Source of the DNA: Streptomyces sp. TRM70350
GTDB taxonomy: Bacteria > Actinomycetota > Actinomycetes > Streptomycetales > Streptomycetaceae
Reading direction: 5' to 3'
NCBI RefSeq assembly: GCF_019219825.1
Contig: NZ_JAHUXH010000016.1
Span: forward strand, 62,001 to 126,000
DNA: 64,000 nt
A program made the position numbers and the translations under genes. The notes below the pieces were generated by a model, which worked only from the letters and a program-made list of their open reading frames with translations, made no database searches and was not told the DNA's origin. Shown in pieces: positions 59,237 to 64,000 of this stretch (within the stretch, counting starts at the first letter, position 1; every line of letters begins with the position of its first letter).

Positions 59237-60439
59237 TCAGTTCCCTGTCAGTCCCCTGACCTCTCTTGGGGCGAGGGGCCCGCCGGTGGTGAAGGCGAGT
59301 GCGGCGAAGCGTTCGCCGATGCGGCGGTGGGCGGCCGCGTCCGGGTGGAGCTGGTCGGGCAGCGGCAACTCGGCGAAGTCGGCCTCGCCGTAGAGGTCAC
59401 GGCCGTCGAGGTAGTGAAGGTGAGGGTCGTCGGCCGCGCGCTGCTGGACAATCCGGGACAGTTCGGTGCGGATGACGTTCAGTGTGAGCTTCCCGGCGGC
59501 CGTCTCCGCCGGGTCGCCCGCCGCCCGGAAGCGGAGTCGACCGGCGCCGAGGGCGCTGAAGTCGAAGGCGCACGGGCCGGGGGTGTCCTCGTGGATCGGG
59601 CACAGGATGGGGGAGACCACCAGCAGCGGCGTGGCGGGGTGGCCCTCGCGGACGGTGTCCAGGAAGCCGTGGACGGCGGGGGTGAAGGCACGCAGGCGCA
59701 TCAGGTCGGCGTTGACCAGGTTGATCCCGATCTTGACGCTGATCAGGTCGGCGGGCGTGTCGCGGATCGCGCGCGCGGTGAACGGGTCGAGCAGGGCGCT
59801 GCCGCCCAGGCCCAGGTTGATCAACTCGACACCGCCGAGCGCTGCGGCCAGGGCGGGCCAGGTGGTGGTGGGGCTCGCGGCGTCCGAGCCGTGGCTGATG
59901 GAGCTGCCGTGGTGCAGCCAGACCTTGCGGCCGTTGTCCGGGGCGGGTTCGACGGGGGCGTCCGTGCGCAGGGCGACGAGTTCGGTGGTCTCGTTGTGCG
60001 GCAGCCAGATCTCGACCGTCTTGGCGCGGTCGGGCAGGCCGCCGAAGCGGACGGTGCCGGGCGGGCCGGGGCGGTGCTCGGCGGTGCCGGTGGTCATGTC
60101 GATGGTGACGGTGTTGCCGCCGGTCGCGGTGGCCTGGTCGGTCAGGCGGCCGTCGACGAGCAGGTCGTACACGCCGTCCGGGCGTGGTGGGGCGCCGGCG
60201 TAGACCCGCTTGGTGGGGAGGGTGTCCAGTTCGACGGCGGTGGCGCGGGTGCGGAAGACCAGGCGTACGCCGGAGGGCTGGGCCTCGGCCATGGCGAGCT
60301 GCGCGTCGGTGTTCTGGGCGCGGGCGGCGGCGGGCAGCCGGTGCGGGAGCAGGCCGTGCGCGGTGCGCTCGACGTCGAGGGCGCCGCGCAGGAGGGCGGG
60401 GGTGAGGGTGGTGATGATTTGGGGGTTGATGGGGTGCAT
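59237..60439 (-). CDS. SGNH/GDSL-type hydrolase with N-terminal jelly-roll-like domain
   Basis: 400 residues from ATG 60439 (AGGAA just upstream; ATG 60457 also possible). The first 170 residues form a beta-rich domain (SGVRLVFRTRATAVELDTLP, TVEIWLPHNETTELVALRTD). The hydrolase starts with block I KVWLHHGSSISHGSDA (catalytic Ser; GSSIS in place of GDSL), then LINLGLGGSALLDPF (Gly), VKIGINLVNAD (Asn) and LPLPDQLHPDAAAHRRIG (Asp-His). No signal peptide. A carbohydrate esterase role is likely by analogy. It follows the TetR gene by 67 bases and may be cotranscribed with it. Confidence 0.88.
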   Translation of the reverse strand: MHPINPQIITTLTPALLRGALDVERTAHGLLPHRLPAAARAQNTDAQLAMAEAQPSGVRLVFRTRATAVELDTLPTKRVYAGAPPRPDGVYDLLVDGRLTDQATATGGNTVTIDMTTGTAEHRPGPPGTVRFGGLPDRAKTVEIWLPHNETTELVALRTDAPVEPAPDNGRKVWLHHGSSISHGSDAASPTTTWPALAAALGGVELINLGLGGSALLDPFTARAIRDTPADLISVKIGINLVNADLMRLRAFTPAVHGFLDTVREGHPATPLLVVSPILCPIHEDTPGPCAFDFSALGAGRLRFRAAGDPAETAAGKLTLNVIRTELSRIVQQRAADDPHLHYLDGRDLYGEADFAELPLPDQLHPDAAAHRRIGERFAALAFTTGGPLAPREVRGLTGN

Positions 60440-60506
60440 GGGGTTCCTGGGGTGCATGGGTGTATGGCCTCTGCCTGTTGTTTCGGGGTGTGTGTCCGCG
60501 GGCGGG

Positions 60507-61076
60507 TCAGGCCGTGGGCCAGTTGCGCAGGAGGGCGTCGAGGGCGTCGAGGATCCGGGACCAGGAGTCCTGTGCGTCGGGGGCGCTGTGGCTGAAGCCG
60601 CCGGCCAGCTCCAGGCTGACGTAACCGTGGAAGACGCTGCCCAGCATGCGGACCGCGTGGGTCTGGTCGGGTTCGGTGAGGTCGTAGCCGCGCAGGATGG
60701 CCCGGGTCATCGCGGCGTGCCGGACCCCCGCGCCGGCGGCGGCCGTCTCGGGGTCGAGTCTGAGCTGGGCGGCGGCGTAGCGGCCGGGGTGCTCGCGGGC
60801 GTAGTCGCGGTAGACGTCGGCGAAGGCGGTCAGCGCGTCCTTGCCGGCCCGTCCGGCCAGGGCGTCGGCGGCGCGGTCGGCCATCTCCTCCAGGGCGAGC
60901 AGGGCGATCTTGGTCCTGAGGTCCTGGGAGTTCCTCACGTGGGAGTAGAGGCTCGCGACCTTGACGTCGAAGCGGCGGGCGAGCGCGGAGACGGTGACCT
61001 GGTCGAACCCGACCTCGTCGGCGAGTTCGGCGCCGGCCTGGGTGAGGCGTTCGGTGGTCAGTCCCGCGCGTGCCAT
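60507..61076 (-). CDS. TetR/AcrR-family regulator (WHG C-terminal type)
   Basis: 189 residues, ATG 61076 with GGAAGC upstream. HTH: LTQAGAELADEVGFDQVTVS, ALARRFDVKVASLYSHVRNS (recognition helix with YSHV rather than YYHV). The C-terminal half has LGSVFHGYVSLELAGGFSHS, typical of the TetR_C_33/WHG group. An imperfect palindrome 28-49 bases upstream is its probable operator. Its usual target, a transporter gene, survives only as a fragment on the opposite strand. Confidence 0.9.
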   Translation of the reverse strand: MARAGLTTERLTQAGAELADEVGFDQVTVSALARRFDVKVASLYSHVRNSQDLRTKIALLALEEMADRAADALAGRAGKDALTAFADVYRDYAREHPGRYAAAQLRLDPETAAAGAGVRHAAMTRAILRGYDLTEPDQTHAVRMLGSVFHGYVSLELAGGFSHSAPDAQDSWSRILDALDALLRNWPTA

Positions 61077-61103
61077 GAGCTTCCTTCCGTTTGCCGAATA
61101 TGA

Positions 61104-61125
61104 TTGTGCCTACTAAAGCTTTTAG
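61104..61125. promoter_or_regulatory. Palindromic operator upstream of the TetR gene
   Basis: A 22-base imperfect inverted repeat with outer arms TGCCTA and TAGGCA and inner AAAGCTTT, centred at 61114/61115. The A+T-rich centre marks the promoter region between the TetR gene and the decayed transporter, the standard place for a self-regulating TetR operator. Confidence 0.65.
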
Positions 61126-61154
61126 GCAAACGCCTAGGTCATACGGCGGGAGGG

Positions 61155-61400
61155 AGGGCGTGCCGACACCGATGCTCACGGCGGCGGCGCCGGAGGGGGC
61201 GGCGCGGGCGGGGGCCATCGCGACCTGGGCGGCGGCGCGGTGGCGGGGCCGCGGGTGGGCTGGTCGGCGGGCTGCTGGTGGACGGGATGCCGTGGCGGCG
61301 GGTGCTGCTGATCAACGTGCCGGTCGGGGCGTCCTCCTGCTCGGCGTGGCGCCGTGGCTGCCGGGGAGTCGCGTCGGTGTGCCGCTCGCGCGGACGGTGC
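61155..61400 (+). pseudogene. Fragment of a DHA2/EmrB-type MFS transporter
   Basis: Across frames the plus strand reads MLTAAAPEGAARAGAIATWA, then (shifted) GGLVGGLLVDGMPWRRVLLI and NVPVG, then (shifted back) VLLLGVAPWLPGSR. This is the helix 4-6 region of drug-efflux transporters, where GG(P/L)xxGGLLxxxxxWRWVFLINVP is diagnostic. At least two frameshifts and the loss of both ends show it is dead. It stands divergent to the TetR gene that would have controlled it. Confidence 0.75.
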
Positions 61401-61473
61401 GAGGGGCCCAGCTGACGTACCGTCAGGAGTCTTCCCAAGTGCGACGGGCTCGGCTATACAGAGTTCGCCGTAC

Positions 61474-61487
61474 TGGAACGCGTTCTA
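61474..61487. promoter_or_regulatory. KstR operator, perfect consensus, before the MaoC operon
   Basis: TGGAACGCGTTCTA matches TnnAACnnGTTnnA at every fixed position, 99 bases before the MaoC start codon. This operon is otherwise preceded only by transporter debris, so the site is likely its main control. Confidence 0.8.
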
Positions 61488-61585
61488 GAACGGGCGGGTT
61501 TCACGGCCTCGTGACGACCTCGGTGCGGCCGACGGTGCGGACGGTCGCACCGAGGTTCCCAGCCCCGCGAGCATTCAGGAGCCGC

Positions 61586-62443
61586 ATGCCCATCGACGCA
61601 GCCAAGGCGCTCGCCGCCGAACCCCGGACCGGCGAGATCTCCTGGGCCCCCAAGGACGTCCTGCTCTACCACCTCGGCATCGGCGCCGGCCGCCCGGCCA
61701 CCGACCCCGACGAGCTGCGCTACACCCTGGAGTCCCGCCTGCACGTCCTGCCCAGCTTCGCCACCGTCGCCGGCGCGGGCTCGCCCGGCGTGATCAGCGG
61801 ACTGTCCATGCCGGGGGTCGAGGTCGACCTCGCCCGCGTCCTGCACGGCGGCCAGGCACTCCACGTGCACCGGCCGATCCCGGCGACGGGCACCGCGACC
61901 GCCACCTCACGCATCGCCGCCGTGTACGACAAGGGCAAGGCCGCCGTCCTCGTCCTGCGCACCGAGGTCGCCGACGCCGAGGGCCCGTTGTGGACCAACG
62001 ACGCGCAGATCTTCGTACGGGGAGAAGGCGGCTGGGGCGGCGAGCGCGGGCCGTCCGCGCGCCTCGGAGAACCGGCCGGGCCGCCCGACCGGACGGTGGA
62101 GCGGGCCGTCCGGGAGGACCAGGCCCTGCTCTACCGCCTCTCCGGGGACTGGAACCCGCTGCACGCCGACCCCGAGTTCGCCAAGGTCGCCGGGTTCGAG
62201 CGGCCCATCCTGCACGGGCTGTGCACCTACGGCATGGCCCTGAAGGCGGTCGTGGACACGCTGCTCGGCGGGGATGTCGCCCGGGTGCGCTCCTACGCCA
62301 CGCGGTTCGCGGGGGTGGTGTACCCGGGCGAGACCCTGCGCATCCGCATGTGGCCGCAGGAGCGGGCGGCGCGGGTCGCCGTGAGCGCGGTCGACCGGGA
62401 CGACGCGCCGGTCCTCGCCGACACGGTCGTTCAGCACACGTAA
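61586..62443 (+). CDS. MaoC-type enoyl-CoA hydratase, Hsd4B/ChsH-like
   Basis: 285 residues, ATG 61586 (MPIDAAKALAAEP) with CAGGAG upstream. Double hot-dog fold: ISWAPKDVLLYHLGIGAG at the N-terminus, then QALLYRLSGDWNPLHADPEF with the hydratase Asp/His pair and RPILHGLCTYGMALKAVVDT. It matches by recall the mycobacterial Hsd4B (Rv3538) pattern, a side-chain 2-enoyl-CoA hydratase under KstR control. It heads an operon with a zinc dehydrogenase and an SDR. Confidence 0.9.
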   Translation: MPIDAAKALAAEPRTGEISWAPKDVLLYHLGIGAGRPATDPDELRYTLESRLHVLPSFATVAGAGSPGVISGLSMPGVEVDLARVLHGGQALHVHRPIPATGTATATSRIAAVYDKGKAAVLVLRTEVADAEGPLWTNDAQIFVRGEGGWGGERGPSARLGEPAGPPDRTVERAVREDQALLYRLSGDWNPLHADPEFAKVAGFERPILHGLCTYGMALKAVVDTLLGGDVARVRSYATRFAGVVYPGETLRIRMWPQERAARVAVSAVDRDDAPVLADTVVQHT

Positions 62444-62470
62444 GGACGGACTCTTGAGGGGAGCCGCACC

Positions 62471-63547
62471 ATGCGCGCAGCCGTACTGCACGAGATCGGC
62501 CAGGAGAAACTGGAGATCCTCGACGACGTCGAGGCGACGGGTTTCGGCCCCGGCAAGGTGAGGATCCGGGTGCGCGCCACGGGGCTGTGCCACTCGGACC
62601 TGTCCGCGATGAGCGGGGTGCTGCCGCAGCCGGCGCCCTTCGTGCCGGGGCACGAGGGGGCGGGCGAGATCGTCGAGGTCGGGGAAGGCGTCACCGGCCT
62701 GAACCCGGGCGACCGGGTCGTCATCTGCTGGCTGCCCGCCTGCGGCGCCTGCCCCGCCTGCACACGCGGCCAGACCCAGCTGTGCCTGGCCGGTTTCATG
62801 AACGCGGGCACCCCCAACTACCGGCGCACCGCCGGAGACCTCTTCGGCTTCGCCGGCACCGGCACCTTCGCCGAGGAGGTCGTCGTCGACGCCCGCTGCG
62901 CGGTGCCCGTCCCGGACGACGTGCCCTTCGACATCGCCGCCCTCATCGGCTGCGGGGTCACCACCGGGCTCGGCGCCGCGCTCAACACCGCCGACGTGGA
63001 GGCCGGTGCCTCGGTCGCCGTCATCGGCTGCGGGGGCGTCGGCATCTCCGCGATCCAGGGCGCGCGGCTGAAGGGCGCCGCCGAGATCGTCGCCGTCGAC
63101 CCGGTCGCCGGACGCCGGGAGGCGGCGCTGAGGTTCGGGGCCACCAGGGCCGTGTCGCCGGACGAACTGGCCGACGCCAAGCAGCAGATCACCGGCGGCG
63201 AGGGCTTCGACTACGTCTTCGAGGTCGTCGGCAGGTCGGCCACGGCCCGCACGGCCTACGAGACCACCCGGCGCGGCGGCACCCTGGTCGTCGTCGGCGC
63301 GGGCGCCATGGACGACTTCCTCCAGCTCAACATGTTCGAGCTGTTCTTCGACGAGAAGCGGATCCTGCCGTCGATGTACGGCGGCGGCGACGTGCTGCGT
63401 TCGTACGAGCGGACGATCGCGCTGTGGCGCGCGGGCCGGATCGACCTCGCGGGCCTGATCACCCACCGGGTGCCGCTCGCCGGGATCAACGAGGCCCTCG
63501 ACCAGATGCGCACCGGCACCGCGCTGCGCACCTGCATCGAGATCTGA
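62471..63547 (+). CDS. Zinc-dependent medium-chain alcohol dehydrogenase
   Basis: 358 residues, ATG 62471 with GAGGGGAGC upstream. Catalytic zinc: RATGLCHSDLSAMSG (Cys), FVPGHEGAGEIVEVGEG (His-Glu); structural zinc: CGACPACTRGQTQLC. Cofactor site: VAVIGCGGVGISAIQGARL. It is class III-like in layout. In the KstR regulons of Rhodococcus and Mycobacterium such dehydrogenases oxidise steroid side-chain alcohols; that role is inferred here from operon and operator. It starts 27 bases after the hydratase stop. Confidence 0.93.
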   Translation: MRAAVLHEIGQEKLEILDDVEATGFGPGKVRIRVRATGLCHSDLSAMSGVLPQPAPFVPGHEGAGEIVEVGEGVTGLNPGDRVVICWLPACGACPACTRGQTQLCLAGFMNAGTPNYRRTAGDLFGFAGTGTFAEEVVVDARCAVPVPDDVPFDIAALIGCGVTTGLGAALNTADVEAGASVAVIGCGGVGISAIQGARLKGAAEIVAVDPVAGRREAALRFGATRAVSPDELADAKQQITGGEGFDYVFEVVGRSATARTAYETTRRGGTLVVVGAGAMDDFLQLNMFELFFDEKRILPSMYGGGDVLRSYERTIALWRAGRIDLAGLITHRVPLAGINEALDQMRTGTALRTCIEI

Positions 63548-63561
63548 GCCGAAGGGGCCGT

Positions 63562-64000
63562 ATGTCACTGCCACTTGAGGGGCTGTCCGCGATCGTCACC
63601 GGCGCCGGGCGCGGTCTCGGCCGGGCCGAGGCACTTCAGCTGGCCCGGCTCGGCGCGGCCGTCGTCGTCAACGACTACGGGCAGCCCGGCCGGGACGGCA
63701 CGGGCGAGGCCTCGGCCGGCCCCGCCGAGGAGACGGTCGCCGAGATCCGCGCGGCGGGCGGCACGGCCGTCGCCCACACCGGCGACGTGGCCGACTTCCA
63801 ACAGGCGGGTGCACTGGTCGAGTTGGCCGTCAGCAAGTTCGGCAAGCTGGACATCCTGGTCAACAACGCGGGCATCCTGCGCGACCGCATGGTCTTCTCC
63901 ATGACGGAGGACGAGTGGGACTCGGTGATACGGGTCCACCTCAAGGGCCACTTCAACACCACCCGCTTCGCCGCCGCGCACTGGCGGGAGCGGAGCAAGG
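63562..64000 (+). CDS. Short-chain dehydrogenase (17-beta-HSD4/Hsd4A-like), cut by window edge
   Basis: ATG 63562 with GAAGGGG upstream, 14 bases after the dehydrogenase stop; 146 residues are visible and the frame runs off the window. SDR motifs: SAIVTGAGRGLGRAEALQLA (TGxxxGxG), VVNDYG, GDVADF, DILVNNAGILRDRMVFSMTE (NNAG), WDSVIRVHLKGHFNTTRFAA. VVNDYGQPGRDGTG followed by GPAEETVAEIRAAGGTA marks the peroxisomal MFE-2/Hsd4A type of 3-hydroxyacyl-CoA dehydrogenases. The catalytic Tyr-x3-Lys lies beyond the edge. Confidence 0.9.
   Translation, partial: MSLPLEGLSAIVTGAGRGLGRAEALQLARLGAAVVVNDYGQPGRDGTGEASAGPAEETVAEIRAAGGTAVAHTGDVADFQQAGALVELAVSKFGKLDILVNNAGILRDRMVFSMTEDEWDSVIRVHLKGHFNTTRFAAAHWRERSK

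Overview
The window is chromosomal DNA of a Streptomyces or very close actinomycete. G+C is very high with strong third-position G/C bias, GTG and TTG starts are common, rare TTA (bldA-type) codons sit in a few accessory genes, and typical Streptomyces families occur (DUF397/XRE/ATP-binding cassettes, SpoIIE phosphatases, DUF5937 regulators, dispersed Streptomyces intergenic repeats). No rRNA, tRNA, CRISPR array or intact insertion sequence was seen.

Layout. 0-15 kb: housekeeping and conserved small genes (ketopantoate-reductase-like gene cut by the left edge, DUF2277, DedA, DoxX behind an iron box, a repeat-inflated FAD/NAD(P) protein, PhoD-like phosphatase, secreted HNH nuclease, a manganese riboswitch before a GDT1-family exporter, HAD phosphatase, peptidoglycan-binding membrane protein, GNAT, an unrecognised two-gene pair, DUF1992, FHA-like protein, O-methyltransferase, a decayed M15 peptidase). 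15.5-17.5 kb: a GT87-PAP2 fusion. 17.5-26.8 kb: an accessory-looking block with four-residue-class oddities such as TTA codons, a lipoprotein, an I36 inhibitor-like protein, an HTH-STAND NTPase that ends in a membrane segment, two tandem GT39-like membrane glycosyltransferases, a DUF5937 regulator and a WhiJ-like cassette (ATP-binding protein, XRE/DUF5753, duplicated DUF397).

Four places carry a TnnAACnnGTTnnA-type (KstR) operator: between the divergent FadA5-like thiolase and CYP125-like P450 (28 kb), before an aldehyde dehydrogenase and 3Fe-4S ferredoxin (44 kb), before a KstR-like TetR gene (46.9 kb), and before a MaoC hydratase, zinc alcohol dehydrogenase and SDR operon at the right edge (61.5 kb). 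Together they look like a dispersed steroid side-chain degradation regulon with its own repressor and redox partner in the same window.

30-36.2 kb is a five-gene minus-strand operon behind a cobalamin riboswitch: an exported, C-terminally membrane-anchored alpha/alpha-toroid protein, a second exported anchored protein, then ECF transporter T, fused AA and S components, nearly all translationally coupled. It reads as a B12 uptake system with a surface capture module. Two dispersed Streptomyces repeats are built into its coding sequences. 36-43 kb: pyruvate carboxylase and a large SpoIIE phosphatase-sensor. A TPP riboswitch at 45.94-46.06 kb has no thiamine gene downstream and points into the 3' end of the KstR-like gene. 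47-51 kb: a coupled GT4, methyltransferase and alpha/alpha-toroid operon. 51-55 kb: a coupled three-gene operon (membrane protein, lipoprotein with solute-binding and VWA domains, membrane protein) of unknown job. 55-61 kb: LLM oxidoreductase, membrane protein, amidase, methyltransferase, tandem repeats with gene remnants, SGNH hydrolase and a TetR regulator next to a decayed MFS gene.

All calls come from reading motifs and composition; no database search was possible.
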